A DNA stretch of 64,000 bases from Peltaster fructicola (lineage: Eukaryota > Ascomycota > Dothideomycetes), in contig CP051143.1 of NCBI GenBank assembly GCA_001592805.2, positions 558,001 to 622,000 on the forward strand, in the 5' to 3' direction. This document shows, piece after piece, positions 9,338 through 20,121 of the stretch. Position numbers and translations under genes: made by a program. The notes beneath the pieces are model-generated. The model made no database searches, had not been told where the DNA came from, and saw only the letters and a list, made by a program, of their open reading frames with translations. The number at the start of each line of letters is the position of its first letter. The stretch's first letter is position 1.

Positions 9338-10516
9338 ATGGCAGGAGAAGACGATCAGCAATCACAATCCGGCTATGAAGATGGTCTCGCTGGAGGTCCA
9401 GGAGCACCGACGCCGCTCTCAGCACTTGATGTATGTCATCGCATGGACTCGCAGCATCACTGACATCTCGCAGGGCGTTGCAGGCCTGACCAAGCGAGAC
9501 ATTGCACTCTTTGTCGACGCAGGTTACAACACAGTCGAGAGTGTCGCATATACGTGAGTGCCGTGCCAGCATTCGTTACCAAGCTCACATCATAGGCCGA
9601 AGAAGGCGCTTGAGCAGATCAAAGGCGTGTCAGAGCAGAAGGCCACGAAGATACTTAACGAAGGTCAGTCGACCATGCTATGTCGACGTTGCTGACTTCG
9701 ACAGCCTCCAAACTTGTACCACTCGGCTTCACCACAGCCACAGAGATGCATGCACGACGATCGGAGCTCATCTCAATCACAACCGGCTCTAAACAGCTCG
9801 ACACTCTCTTAGCTGGCGGCATAGAAACAGGCAGTATCACAGAGATCTTCGGTGAGTTCAGGACCGGCAAGAGTCAAATCTGTCATACTCTAGCAGTCAC
9901 CTGTCAGCTGCCATTCGACATGGGTGGTGGAGAAGGCAAATGCCTGTACATCGATACTGAAGGCACATTTCGACCAGTCCGGTTGCTCTCCGTTGCGAAT
10001 CGATATGGCCTGTCTGGCGAGGAAGTGCTCGACAACGTTGCGTACGCTCGAGCGTACAATTCAGATCATCAACTTCAATTACTCAACCAGGCTGCTCAGA
10101 TGATGACAGAGACGAGGTTCTCTCTTCTGGTCGTTGACAGTGCAACGTCCCTATATCGAACGGACTTCATGGGACGAGGCGAGCTGAGCAGTCGACAGAC
10201 ACATCTTGCGAAGTTCATGCGGACTTTACAACGACTGGCAGACGAGTTTGGCATCGCCGTTGTCATCACGAACCAGGTCGTAGCACAAGTTGATGGTGGA
10301 CCAAGCGCTATGTTCAATCCAGATCCAAAGAAGCCCATCGGAGGAAACATCATCGCCCACGCTTCGACAACTCGTCTGTCATTGAAGAAAGGCCGCGGCG
10401 AGACCAGAATCTGCAAGATCTACGATTCTCCTTGCTTGCCGGAGAGCGACTGCATGTTTGCCATTCAGGAGGATGGCATCGGTGACCCTTCACCAAAGGA
10501 TCTTGAGAAGGAATGA
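9338..10516 (+). CDS. RAD51: DNA repair recombinase Rad51
   Basis: Four exons (9338-9430, 9474-9553, 9596-9663, 9705-10516) with introns of 43, 42 and 41 nt encode 350 residues, the normal fungal length. After a short acidic leader comes the helix-hairpin-helix DNA-binding domain ([20 protein letters not shown]) and then the RecA-type core: Walker A GEFRTGKS (residues 130-137), Walker B LLVVDS, and the L1/L2 region around [18 protein letters not shown]. Rad51 forms the nucleoprotein filament that performs strand invasion in homologous recombination. All introns lie in the N-terminal third and every join restores conserved residues ([20 protein letters not shown]). No catalytic residue is missing. 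Confidence 0.98.
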
Positions 10517-10858
10517 ATTGAGACAGATTGATGAGCATGAATCCAAGCATCACTCCTTGCGAAAAAGTGCAATCACGCCTTGAGCACGCCGCACGGCGTA
10601 CAAACCAGACTGCTCATCCCATCGCGCGTCCACCAGCATTCACGAAGGGTGGCTATTCAGGCGAGCATAGGAAGGTCGGAGAATACAAACGATACCAAAT
10701 GACGACGGACAGTGAAGCCTTACTTACGACACATTGTAGTATCTACATTATACGTGTATCCTCAGGCAACGATATGTCAACGCAATCCGATGCTGCTGAA
10801 GTCTTATGATACATCAGATTCATACCAAGCGCTTCACCTACAGATGGCGTCAGCCGAT
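10517..10858. other. Convergent intergenic region
   Basis: This lies between the RAD51 and EMP24 stop codons. It contains both 3' ends and no further gene that I can see. Confidence 0.4.
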
Positions 10859-11591
10859 CTATCCCAGTGCGCCCTTACCAAAGCTAGGGCGAGACGATGA
10901 CTTTACTTCGAAGAAACGACGCAACCACCAAACCTGGAAGCCTGCTATTCCAAGCACGACTCCCAGTTGGAAGATGCTCCACCACTTCACTCTTGCATTG
11001 GTGCTCTCGGCGGTGTTGCGATGCGTTCGTTCTCGGACGACAATGTATCCTTGCTCGTCCTTGACCAATGCAAGCAGCTCAGACATCTCCTTGACTGTCA
11101 ACTTGTCAGCGTATATCGTGCACATACTCGGTCCATCCTACCTTCTTTCTCTAGCGGATCTTGCGGTGCCTCGTTCTCTGGCACATATACAATGCCGTGC
11201 ACGTTGAAGCTGACCTCTTTCGTCGTCGCCGTCCATCCCTCGTTGCTGAAACAGTATGTAAATCGTCCGTCTTCTTCTGCTGTGAATGAATGGTCGCCCG
11301 AGCTGACACCCCTCTCGTTTGTGACAAACTTCGATGGTGCTTGTACCTTGGGAGACATCAGTATCATATTACCGTCTGATCCGTGGCTGCACCTACCCAG
11401 AAGTCGATGTTGAGGTTTCCGGCGCTGTCGAACTCACGATCGCTGACTTGGAAAGTGACTGTCATTTTGTCGTCTTGATGGAGTTCTTCATGGAAACAGT
11501 GTCGCTGGTGTGCTTTCAGCTCAATGTTGTGCGCGCTCGTGAAGACTGCGCAACTGGCGATCGCCAGCAGCGTGGCTATAGACGACAGCAT
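10859..11591 (-). CDS. EMP24: p24-family cargo receptor Emp24
   Basis: Exons 11591-11397, 11346-11142 and 11094-10859, with introns of 50 and 47 nt, give 211 residues. It has a signal peptide, then HNIELKAHQRHCFHEELHQD, a GOLD domain with GRFTYCFSNEGWTATTKEVS and FNVHGIVYV. The Emp24 signature VKDEQGYIVVRERTHRNTAE and the membrane segment WWSIFQLGVVLGIAGFQVWW are followed by the RRFFEVK cytosolic tail. Emp24 is the p24-beta member of ER-Golgi p24 complexes needed for export of GPI-anchored proteins. The tail after FFEVK (SSSRPSFGKGALG) is longer than in yeast. A GTAAGG donor in the tail allows an alternative 3' end, so the last dozen residues are less certain. Confidence 0.93.
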
Positions 11592-12144
11592 TGTGAATTG
11601 TCGACGTGCTGCGTAGGTGCGGTGGACGTAGTAGGTGAAAGTGTGCCCTGCGGTGGTTGAGTGGCCTCTACTCGCGTGTCAAAAGCGGGAATGCTCCGTC
11701 CTGGCAGTGGTCTAACAAAAACTCATTCTATGTTAAGGGATTTCTATGTTGGCCATGATCATCCATTTGGCAATGCTCCACATCCAATGCGCACAAGCAC
11801 ACGAAGTCCCTCCAACCAGAGTCTGGCGTACATGCCTTGAAAGTGTGACGGCTCTCCGAGTGAGGACAGCCTCAGCCACAAATGATTAGATTGATGGCCT
11901 GACTAAAATTGAACAAGAAGTGATCTATTGCCTCGATTCTGTGACAGGAGCTGGTCACTCGTAGTTCCAGAGTAAGCAGGACATACCAGTGAAGTATACC
12001 TTTCGTTATGCTCGCCATAGTATATGGCGATCAGGACTCCCATTTCAGGGTGAATGCCAAATCATTGATCTCCCTTCCACATCATGCATCTTCTGCCATT
12101 ACTTCACAACGCAGGCGTACAGTCGATACCGCTTGCTCTGACAG
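11592..12144. other. Divergent intergenic/promoter region
   Basis: This lies between EMP24 and the gene at 12145. I recognise no gene or repeat. Confidence 0.4.
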
Positions 12145-12889
12145 ATGGGGAACTTTTGGACGAGGTCGAAGATTGCTGCTGCCTTTGTTGTAGGAGACAA
12201 TCTCGGCCCAGATGAGCTGCCCAAGATGAGTCTCCTCGAAGCGTTTCTACCGCGAACACTGTCAAGGTGCAATCCACCTGCGCCAGGCGTCATGCCAAAG
12301 GTATAATAATGGTTCTGGTTGCGAAAGTTCACATGACACTTTCGGCTGTCCTGTCAAAAGTCACTTCCAGCTCCCACATAGCTTCCCTTCTACAACCGTT
12401 AGCATCCTGTTTGACGGCAAGATGTGCCTTGTACCATGGGCCTCGAACCGATGGTCAACTAGTACTGACACCAATCAGACCAAGAAAGCGAAGTTCTGCG
12501 GTCAGCGACACACGGCATACCTTGAAGCCAACAAAGATGCAAAGGGCAATTGGCAGTTAGTCAAGCATCGAGCAAAGAACTCAAAGCCAGAAGCCAAAGA
12601 GGGTGCCAAGACACTCAACGGCAATGCAGATACCAAGAAAGACAATGCTACCACAAAAGCAGCAGATGCCACGAAGAATGCTCAGGCCTGGACCGCCGAG
12701 GACGACAAAAAGATCCTTGAAATGAAGCAGAATGAACCTCAGATGGCATGGGCACTGGTAGCCACAGCAGTCGGCCATCCAGAGCATGCTTGCAAAGGTC
12801 GGTACAAGGAGCTCACCAAGAATGCCAAGCCCGCTGGCGAAGCAACTAAGAAGGAAGACCAGGCCAAGAAGAACGAGCAGACAAAGAAG

Positions 12890-12924
<35 letters not shown>

Positions 12925-13279
12925 CGACAAGAAAGAGGGACAGGCTAAGCAAGGCAACGACAGCAACGATGCAAACAAGAAGAAGCAGAACACAGGCAAA
13001 GGTCCGCCGCAGCAGGAGAAGCAAGAAGACAAGAAGGACAACACAGTTGCGAGTCCAACGGGCGACGGCAATGCTAGGTTCACGATGGAAGAATGGCGAA
13101 CTCTGCAGGAAGATGACATGTTCAGCTTCGATGAATTGCAAGTTCTGTCTGAACTGATCGCTAGAGACGGTACACAGCACTGGAAGAGGATCGCAGGCTC
13201 ATTCTACAACACAACTGGTAGGAGGGTGCATCCTGATGATGTGCAAGACAAGTTCCAGCAGATGGGCAGAATGCTCTGA
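12145..13279 (+). CDS. Myb/SANT-like low-complexity protein
   Basis: Exons 12145-12300 and 12371-13279 join in phase over a 70-nt intron (GTATAA...TTCCAG) to give 354 residues. The N-terminus begins MGNFWTRSKIAAAFVVGDNL. A Myb/SANT-like block AWTAEDDKKILEMKQNEPQM is followed by WALVATAVGHPEHACKGRYK, and a second possible one lies at the C-terminus (FDELQVLSELIARDG, HWKRIAGSFYNTTGR). Between them is a Lys/Asn/Gln-rich low-complexity linker with a 12-Asn run. I infer a nuclear, perhaps DNA- or chromatin-binding, protein. No close family is recognised. The ATG at 12145 follows an ACAG, so a further upstream exon is possible. Confidence 0.75.
12890..12925 (+). repeat. (AAC)12 microsatellite within a coding region
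   Basis: Twelve uninterrupted AAC triplets encode a 12-residue poly-Asn tract in the Myb/SANT-like protein. Triplet length keeps the frame, so length variation between strains would be tolerated. Confidence 0.95.
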
Positions 13280-13469
13280 CGGTGGTAGCTCTTGTTGTGC
13301 TTCTTGATGAATGTAACGATCGTATCGACTCTCTCTCAGTTCTTTGTATCGGCCGTGTGACTTGACCAGCTTTCTCCGAAGCCGACGGTCCTAGGCATAC
13401 GAGTAGTGGCTACCTTAGTAGACCTGTCCAAAGGTCAGTCAATGGATTCCCTGAGTGATAAGGTCGGCT

Positions 13470-13790
13470 TCACCTTTCTGACTGCTCATGCTGGGCTGCC
13501 GCGTCACCACTGTTCTTACTGGCCTTCCCAGCAAGCTTGCTAGAGGGTGCCTTCTTTGAGCTCTTCGAGGGTTCCTGCCGTGCCCTCTCCATCCATCCCA
13601 GATTTCCCTGTAGCAAATCTACCTCCCTCCTAAGCTGGTCGCGGCAGAAAGGACACCTAAAGGCCTCGTTGAAGGTCTCATAGAGAAGCTCAGCACATTG
13701 GGTGATGTTCAACTCCTCAGCAATTGAACATCGGGATGTCCATTCGTGCTTATGTCCGCACAAATGGGATGCTTGCATGATCACACACAT
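13470..13790 (-). CDS. Small Cys/His-rich protein, probable zinc binding
   Basis: Single-exon 106-residue frame starting MCVIMQASHLCGHKHEWTSR. Cysteines and histidines are arranged as CGHKH, a Cys ten residues on, another in ITQCAELL and a final CPFC (AFRCPFCRDQLRREVDLLQG), resembling a degenerate RING or zinc-ribbon. The last third is Ser/Lys-rich and disordered (SKSSKKAPSSKLAGKASKNS). Small fungal proteins opening with MCxI and CGH are common and uncharacterised; similar spacing occurs in the partial gene at 63595. A function is not assignable. The start is the first ATG and no intron is needed. Confidence 0.6.
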   Translation of the reverse strand: MCVIMQASHLCGHKHEWTSRCSIAEELNITQCAELLYETFNEAFRCPFCRDQLRREVDLLQGNLGWMERARQEPSKSSKKAPSSKLAGKASKNSGDAAAQHEQSER

Positions 13791-14194
13791 CTTTGCTGTT
13801 CTGGGGAACTCGAGTCAGTATGACTGGCGGGCTGGCATCGAAGGTCCCTTGCCAGGAGCCCTTCGATCGCCTGCCCACCAGCCTTGATTATAGGTGTAGA
13901 GAAGGGAATAGAGATGGTTACCTTGTATGGTCTTCCTCTGAAGGAGTCGCGTGTAAATGTGCGTATTGAGAAAAGATAGCCCTCTGCGAGAGCTTATAAG
14001 TGCGTCGACGGTCGTCAGCATGTGCGAAGTGTGTAGATCTGAGCTCACAATCACATGCAAGCTTGCAATGAGAGCAGCTGGATGAGACGGAACATTGGTT
14101 GCAGGCACTCTAGCGAAGTGAAGTGCACATCATATCGTGTGATTGGTGTCTGTAAACATATTGCTTGCATATGCTGATCATGCCTGTAGAGCGT
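13791..14194. other. Intergenic region
   Basis: About 400 bp between two minus-strand genes. It should contain the promoter of the Cys/His protein. Nothing else was recognised. Confidence 0.4.
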
Positions 14195-14595
14195 CTATTT
14201 CTTCTCAGGATCCTCTAGAATGCCTTCTGCTTCCAGTCGTCTTCGTGCCTCTTCGAGAGCCCATGTCTGTATGCTGCAAGATGTTAGTAGCGCTCCGCAT
14301 ACTTTTGTGTACCGCCATACCTTGTATCTGGCTTGTATGCATATCCAACCACGCCAAAGAGCAGCGTACCACAGAAGCCGTAGTACCAGATGTTCTCCCA
14401 GCCCTCCTTCTCAGGCTTCTCGCCTGGCTTGATACCCCAAAGCCATCCTCCAGGTGGTTCGAGTTGACTGTCGTGTGCGTGTTCTGCACTCCTCACTGGA
14501 GTCGAGGACAGTGCTCGTCGTGTCGCTGGTGAGGTAATTATCTGAAGTTGTGCGCGCGGCGTGCTGATGACCCGGGCTGCACGTATGAGTGACAT
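14195..14595 (-). CDS. NADH:ubiquinone oxidoreductase ESSS subunit (NDUFB11-type)
   Basis: Exons 14595-14321 and 14273-14195 join over a 47-nt intron (GTATGG...TTGCAG) to give 117 residues. An Arg-rich mitochondrial presequence (MSLIRAARVISTPRAQLQII) precedes a matrix-side segment, a single membrane helix (IWYYGFCGTLLFGVVGYAYK) and the tail KPDTSIQTWALEEARRRLEA with EGILEDPEKK. This matches the ESSS accessory subunit of respiratory complex I, which sits in the membrane arm. The splice join restores the conserved PDTSIQTWA stretch, confirming it. Length is normal for fungi. Confidence 0.93.
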
Positions 14596-15329
14596 ATCGT
14601 GCGGCGTGCGCAGCGCTGAGACGTGCGACAGGAGTGGAGAGTGGTAACTTGAGCTGGGTCGGACTCGTGCAAGGAAGAGATGTCGTTGGCGAGGTTAGAA
14701 GCTTGCTATTGAGATGAGGTCTTGAAGCTGGTCTGTGCGCAGCGACCGCGGCAGCATCAATAGTCATTAGTGGCAACACATGTAACTTTCATCACCATCA
14801 CTTTCACAGCATGCATTTCTTATGTATGGGAAGATTAGCACTTGGTGCCGCCCTCCCAAGCGCGGCGATCTACTTCACACCCAAGGAGCGCGATGTTGTG
14901 AAGCAGCAGCAGCAGCCCAAGATCGCCCTATATGACGACAAAGTCGAAGATCGGAAGACCACTCTGCACACATAGATTGTGGGAGGCACTAGGCTCGTAA
15001 TACGCATCAAGCACACGGTGGACGCAGATGTCTTGGTCGGTATCACATTAAAAGCAGGGCTACAATGCAGCTCCGGCAAACACCCAAACTTGAGCCTGCG
15101 CAGAGGATGAGTTGGCCTCCTTCGCCACAAGCGAGATGGAGCCATGAGGAGGAGGATGAGTTTCAGGAATGTGGTCATTGACTGGACAGTGGATGCACGA
15201 ATAGGACGGATACCAGTACAGATATCTACATGCAATATTCGATCTGTGCATTGCAAATTTGATCACCTCGTACATAGAGATCTTCCACAAGATGATCAGG
15301 ACTGGCCAGCTCATAGACGGCGCCCTTCT
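14596..15329. other. Divergent region with one weak small open frame
   Basis: This lies between the ESSS gene and the 3' end of the NucA/NucB gene. A 54-codon plus-strand frame (14811-14975) is listed separately; otherwise I see no gene. Confidence 0.35.
14811..14975 (+). CDS. Possible 54-residue small protein
   Basis: An ATG-to-TAG frame begins MHFLCMGRLALGAALPSAAI and contains a short hydrophobic segment, YFTPKERDVVK, a four-Gln run and a charged tail ending RKTTLHT. The shape (short membrane segment plus soluble tail) resembles small mitochondrial inner-membrane subunits, but I recognise no family. It sits divergent to the ESSS gene. An upstream exon is possible because an ACAG precedes the ATG by one base. 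It may be a chance frame. Confidence 0.25.
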   Translation: MHFLCMGRLALGAALPSAAIYFTPKERDVVKQQQQPKIALYDDKVEDRKTTLHT

Positions 15330-16210
15330 CTACAATGCTGATTGAAACCACTCAGACTTGTCCAGGCCGAAGAGCTCACGCATGATCATCTTGGGTGGAG
15401 AGTCAAGGTCAATGCCACTGGCGATCATAGTACCGTTGTAGTCCTGCTCATAGTCGCCAGCAAGCATAAGGACACGGCTACCATCCTCAAGCTCGAACTC
15501 TCGACGCTCTGCAAGAGGCACAACCTCGCTGTCATCCGAGTCGTCGTCCACAAATTCATCGTCATCATCTGATCCTGTGTTAGTCGGCTTGTGTATAAGA
15601 GCACTGCAGACGTACCTCGAGCACGCATCTTAGCATCGACGAACTTTCCACTGCTCAGTTTGAACTCATATCCGTCATTCTTAAGAGTCGCTCCCTTCTT
15701 CTGGGTGCAATATGGTCTGCAAAGTCAGCATCCACCAAAGATTGAGCCTGTCACTCACGTCTTGCTGTTATAGTTCTTGAGGAAGAGGAGATAAGTGCAT
15801 GGCTTGCTGTTGCAACCTCCCTTAGCATTGGACTTCTTGTAGAAGTTACCGAGCTGGGCGCCTTCGGAACGATTTTCGCCGGCAGGGACACAACGTAGAG
15901 TTGATCCTGTACCGCCCTCCTTGGTGCTGGCGTATGGATATTCGTCACAGTCGCCTCCACTGTTCTTGTACTTATACTTGCTGTTGCTGCAGGGTGATCT
16001 CGTACAGCCTGACAGTCTTCGGTTGGTGTTAGTTGATGAAGTACTTGCGAGGTAGTGGAGTGTGGTTGGCTTCTTGTTCTTGTAAGCAGCATAGCAGTCG
16101 TTGTTGCATGCTCCACCAGCGTTGGTGCAGTCTATTTCGACGGCATACTCGTCAGCGATGCTGAAGTCGAGGAGACTGAGGAGAGGGAGGAGGAAGAAGA
16201 TGGGCTTCAT
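15330..16210 (-). CDS. Secreted NucA/NucB-type deoxyribonuclease
   Basis: Exons 16210-15759, 15716-15616 and 15574-15330, with introns of 42 and 41 nt, encode 265 residues. A strong signal peptide (MKPIFFLLPLLSLLDFSIAD) leads a Cys-rich region and then the NucA/NucB core: GGDCDEYPYASTKEGGTGST, RCVPAGENRSEGAQLGNFY. The CDEYP(Y/F)AST acid motif and the ENRSxGxQ-GNFY block are the family's conserved catalytic surroundings. Members are secreted nonspecific DNases known from Bacillus and widespread in ascomycetes. Beyond the core is a very acidic linker (DDDDEFVDDDSDDSEVVP) and an uncharacterised tail ending FGLDKSEWFQSAL. It probably degrades extracellular DNA; the tail is unusual. Confidence 0.88.
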
Positions 16211-17348
16211 TGTGAGTTAGTGCTGATGAGCATTCTTGTTGGATCTTGTCCTGCTATTTATCCTCACTTCACAGGCCGTGGCCTTCACTCATCTGAACCT
16301 CGCATGCGGTATCAGCGTTGCAATGTCTTGCTTCCGGTCAGTCTACAAAATCGCTCAATAGCACTCTGGTGATTGCAGTGTCGCTAGTTGTAGCTAGCTT
16401 TCGTGATACGAGGTTTGTCCATGCCACTGCTCGTCAGTGGCGGCACTCAGATACTTGTCCAAGGCATTGGTTTCTCCAGATTTGTTGTGATATTCCAGAT
16501 GCACTGTTGTACACGAACTTTACCGATCCTCAAGCCATTGCAGGTCCTATGGCATCGGTTGAGTGCGCCACGTTCTGTTGGCCGCCTGCAGCGAGGGACG
16601 AACTTTCATCGAAGTGAGTCGCTGCAAGATCCTACGCTATTGGAGCCGATGAGACGTTCGTATGTTCCTTCGTGGGCGATCATCTCGGTATCCACGACTC
16701 TGTTTTGGCCCCTAGGTTGTAGTCCTGTTGCATGATTCCTACCGCTTGAGAAGTCAAAAATTGGCACGAGTTGTCAGCAGACAGGACATCTACAGCTGGG
16801 CCGAACTCAGTGGCTCAAGAATCTGCACGAATGCTGGTGAGGTAGATGTAGATCTGGTCATAACTGAGTGAGGTAATTGAAGGAGTGACAAAGAAGGAGC
16901 CAGCTCCAGTATCCAAGTGAAGGCTTGGCGAAAGCTTGACTTGAGTCCAAACGTCGCTGATCTGGTGTCCTGAACGAGCGCTTTTGTCGATCTCAATGAG
17001 CTCTGCGAACATATGTGAGATGGCCTACAGAGATGCCAAAGCATGGCCAAAGATTGATTGGCTCGACTTGACTCGGATCGCAGCCCACGTGAAAGCATGA
17101 AGTCAAGCTCCTCCACGACGCCTCTTCCAGGTAATTGTCGCTGGTCTTCCACCTTTCTGAGGACACTGCTCACCCAACCGACGCAGAACAACTTTCTTCT
17201 TTTGTGCTTGATCTGACCTGAGATACCTGACATCCATGCATGATGGCGACACAGAGGTACTTCCCAGTCTGCTGTACAGTCGATGTCCCTGCTGGTGTGA
17301 GTGACTAGGATTCAGTTTTGACGAGATACTGATCCAAGGTTCAAGGTC
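16211..17348. other. Intergenic region, 1.1 kb, possibly one unresolved exon
   Basis: This lies between two divergently oriented genes. A minus-strand frame at 16815-17026, preceded by a CTCTGTAG acceptor-like site, reads SHMFAELIEIDKSARSGHQI and has protein-like composition. I could not find a matching upstream exon or a family, so no gene is called. Confidence 0.35.
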
Positions 17349-18026
17349 ATGCAGTCGTTCCTCGGGGCTACGTATAAGCGGTCGTTTCCATCAGCCAGGA
17401 GGTACGATAGAGACGCCCTCGAGGAGGACTCTCAAGATATAGTGGTAATTCGCAACACAACTGACAAGCATACTTCTGCAACATTGCCTCCTGTGTCGAG
17501 AGATGTCACCGACTCTCCGTTCAGGTCTAAGTCGAATCAAGAATGCTTCGAGATACTGGACAGAATATATCGCGAGACTGGTTCTGAAATCCAGACTTGG
17601 GACTTCGTTGTCATGGACGAGCGTTCGCTCGCCGATTCTACAGTGGTGGTCGTTGCAAACGAAGGCAGCTTGGCTGCAGATGAGCTTTCAGACGGAGAAG
17701 ATGACGAGGTCGACGTAAGTGAAGAGACAGAGGAGGTCGCCTTCGATGGTCAATATACGCTCAACAGATCTGGAGCATATGTCGCCGCAGATGACCGCGA
17801 TCCTGACCAAGACCAATCTATAACAGCAGTTGACAAGGACAATGGAGTAGAAGCAGTTGATGGAACAGAAGAGCACGAGTACGATTCGAGTGCCGGCGGT
17901 CTGCAAACCGTGCGATGCTCCTTTGAGTCTGCGGCTAATCTGCTCATGCTACTGTCTATTGGCGAGATTAGTTGCGCTGACGCTCGAAGAACAGCAGAAG
18001 AAAGAGATGGAGTGTACAGAGACTGA
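17349..18026 (+). CDS. Hypothetical acidic protein, possibly DUF6924-like
   Basis: Single exon of 225 residues from MQSFLGATYKRSFPSARRYD. A globular-looking part contains ECFEILDRIYRETGSEIQTW, then DFVVMDERSLADSTVVVVAN, followed by a very acidic Asp/Glu-rich middle and a C-terminal block LQTVRCSFESAANLLMLLSI. The pattern of 'FVVxDERSLxDxTVLLV' plus a late 'VRxxFExAxxLLxxLxIG' resembles a fungal group I associate with DUF6924, whose function is not established. That assignment is from memory and weak. There is no signal peptide or membrane helix. Confidence 0.6.
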   Translation: MQSFLGATYKRSFPSARRYDRDALEEDSQDIVVIRNTTDKHTSATLPPVSRDVTDSPFRSKSNQECFEILDRIYRETGSEIQTWDFVVMDERSLADSTVVVVANEGSLAADELSDGEDDEVDVSEETEEVAFDGQYTLNRSGAYVAADDRDPDQDQSITAVDKDNGVEAVDGTEEHEYDSSAGGLQTVRCSFESAANLLMLLSIGEISCADARRTAEERDGVYRD

Positions 18027-18287
18027 TCGCGTGCAAGCACTGCAGCTACATCGAATCCATCATCGACAACGATATCACACACAAGCCTACGACAATACAA
18101 CCTGAGAGTGACAAAATGAGTGGCCGCAGGTTGGATGTCAACATCTAATTGAGGTTACTATATACAAGTGGCTCTTTGGCCTTCCAATGCAGCTCTTGCA
18201 AATGGAAATGCGAGTTAAGGTCTACTCGCTCATGAACGCCAAATATCATGCGCATAATGCGTCAAACAAGTCGTGTCCAGGCAAGGA

Positions 18288-19469
18288 TCATCATCGTCTC
18301 GATCGTCTATCATCTCTAGTCCTGCGATCTGAGCTTGCGCTGCCTGGAAGAAAGTTAGTAAAGGATCAATGCTGAGACAGATGGCTCAACTCACTTTCGC
18401 TGGTGTAGTAGTCGCTCGAGTAGTACGAATACTCGCTCTGTTCCTTCTCTTCTCTCCTTCGCTCGTTTCGACGCTTCAGACCCAGGATAGCCCAGAGTGC
18501 AGCCAGACCGGCACCAATGCCAAGCAGATTTCTCGTCTCGTGACTCTTTCGCTGCTCCTGTTGTCGTGCTGGACGATTTGCGCCGTACCACGTTCTACCT
18601 CCACCTCCTCCAGAAGAGTGGTGTGTCCTTCGCTCATAAATATCCACCTCTTTACGTTCGCGCTTTCGTCCCAGTCCGAAAAGTGCAAGACATCCGTTGA
18701 AGATGCCTCGTAAGCAGCAGTAGAAGCAGATTAGACCAAGGATGGCGAGTGCCAGGAGCACACCGATAACGATACCAGCGATTGCTCCACCAGAGAGACC
18801 GCCACTACTGCTCGCTTGAGTGGAAGTGAATGTCACGTTCGAGCCAGTTGCAATTGGCGTCTGAAAGGGCTCGGTTGTGCCTGCATGACTTGTGGATGCT
18901 GCGGTATTGGAGGCGACAGTGATCACTACGAGAGTGCTTGCTGTTGGTCGGAGAGGGACACCTGCACTGTCAGTAGCACTGATCATGCTGTAGTAGCTGG
19001 ACAGAAAGCCAGATGAGCCAGCAGTATAAGCAGCACATTGACCTGAACCTGCAAGGATGGTTGAACAGTACTGGTTGCTGCCGCAGCAGATGTTTCCACA
19101 AGATTGCTGGTTCAGGTTGAGATCGCATTTTGCTACTACAGCCGTCGGTGTCGCGCCAGCAATGTACGTGGTGTATGTGCTGGTCACCGTGTAGGCGCCA
19201 TTGGTTGTGAAGGTCGATGTGGCCACCGTCCAGTATCCGGCAGTGGCAGTCGCAGCAGCTGTAGCAGGTGAGAGGTATGTTTTACAAGAAGCCTGGTTGT
19301 TCACATCGGTGTAGCAAGAGCCGGCTGCACAGCAGAGCGTTGAAGCGTAACCACATAGCTGTCCTGCGCAGTCTGCTCGCCCGAATAACTCATTGAGCTC
19401 GACGGATGCCAGTTGTGCTTGTGCGAATGGTGTTACGAGTAAAGCTGCTACCAGCGCTGAGTAGCGCAT
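18288..19469 (-). CDS. Cys-rich single-pass membrane surface protein
   Basis: Exons 19469-18395 and 18343-18288 are separated by a 51-nt intron with GTGAGT donor, a perfect TACTAAC branch site and TTCCAG acceptor, giving 376 residues. A signal peptide (MRYSALVAALLVTPFAQAQL) precedes two Cys-rich modules (CAGQLCGYASTLCCAAGSCY; CGNICCGSNQYCS), a Ser/Thr-rich stalk, and one membrane helix (GGAIAGIVIGVLLALAILGL) flanked by CYCCLRG. The cytosolic part is basic, with a second hydrophobic patch LLGIGAGLAALWAILGLKRR and a Tyr/Ser-rich end. Splicing replaces an early stop with ESSASSDRRTRDDRRSRR. This layout suits a wall-associated sensor or adhesion protein; the ligand is unknown. Confidence 0.82.
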
Positions 19470-20121
19470 GGCTGTGGAATGTTCTCTGGAATGTAGCGCT
19501 CCCCGCTAATGGTGAGCAGCGAGTGCGTGCTGTTCTGTGCTCCGATCGACTTGTTGCACAACGAGTGTGTGCTTTGAGGTATTGTAGTGACCGTAAAGCG
19601 ATTGTTAAGGTGTGAATGGAATTGTGAGAAGAGTTCGAAGCAGTCCTGACTGAGAAGCTACATACATAGAGATGAAGCTCCCCAGCCCTGCAACCAGCCA
19701 CTCCAAGATCCCAGCCCCGCCTAAATCTTAGCGCAAGCTCCATAGCAACCAGCATCGACAATGCGATTGTAGCGTCTATTGGATTCATTTGCCGCGTCAC
19801 TAATGACAACGACTGCGTGGTAGAGCAACGAAGTCGTTGCGAAAGAGATGGGCGTCTGCACCACTTGTGAGGTTGTCAACTTCCATATCGACCTTGGAAT
19901 ATGGCTCGGATCTTTGCTTGCAAGGACGAAGCGCATGGGCACGGTCGAGAAGCGAGCAGCTGGCGACATCCGCAGATCGTCTCGACTGTGTCGAGTCTCA
20001 CAGCACTGTCAGCGACCGACCCGTCAATGCGTCTTGTGTCGCGGGTTTCTCGATAGCTCAATACTTGCCAGGATGTCGCTCCGGGGACCACAATGATGGC
20101 TCGCTGCGATTTCCGGGACGC
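19470..20121. other. Intergenic region
   Basis: About 650 bp between the surface-protein start and the end of the release-factor-like gene. A plus-strand 82-codon frame at 19848-20096 (MGVCTTCEVVNFHIDLGIW) has four Cys but no family that I can confirm. Confidence 0.35.

Noticed and set aside
12581-13180. 199-codon minus frame rich in Val and Leu opposite the Myb-like gene
   Set aside because: It is the antisense reading of the AAC run and Lys-rich codons; the plus-strand frame explains the sequence.
16815-17233. Minus-strand frames that could form a gene (SHMFAELIEIDKSARSGHQI after a CTCTGTAG acceptor)
   Set aside because: I could not find an upstream exon in the right phase or any recognised domain; kept only as a note on the intergenic region.
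19848-20096. 82-codon plus frame with four Cys, resembling the start of a HET-type protein
   Set aside because: The resemblance is to the C-x2-C opening only; no HET core follows and the frame ends quickly.
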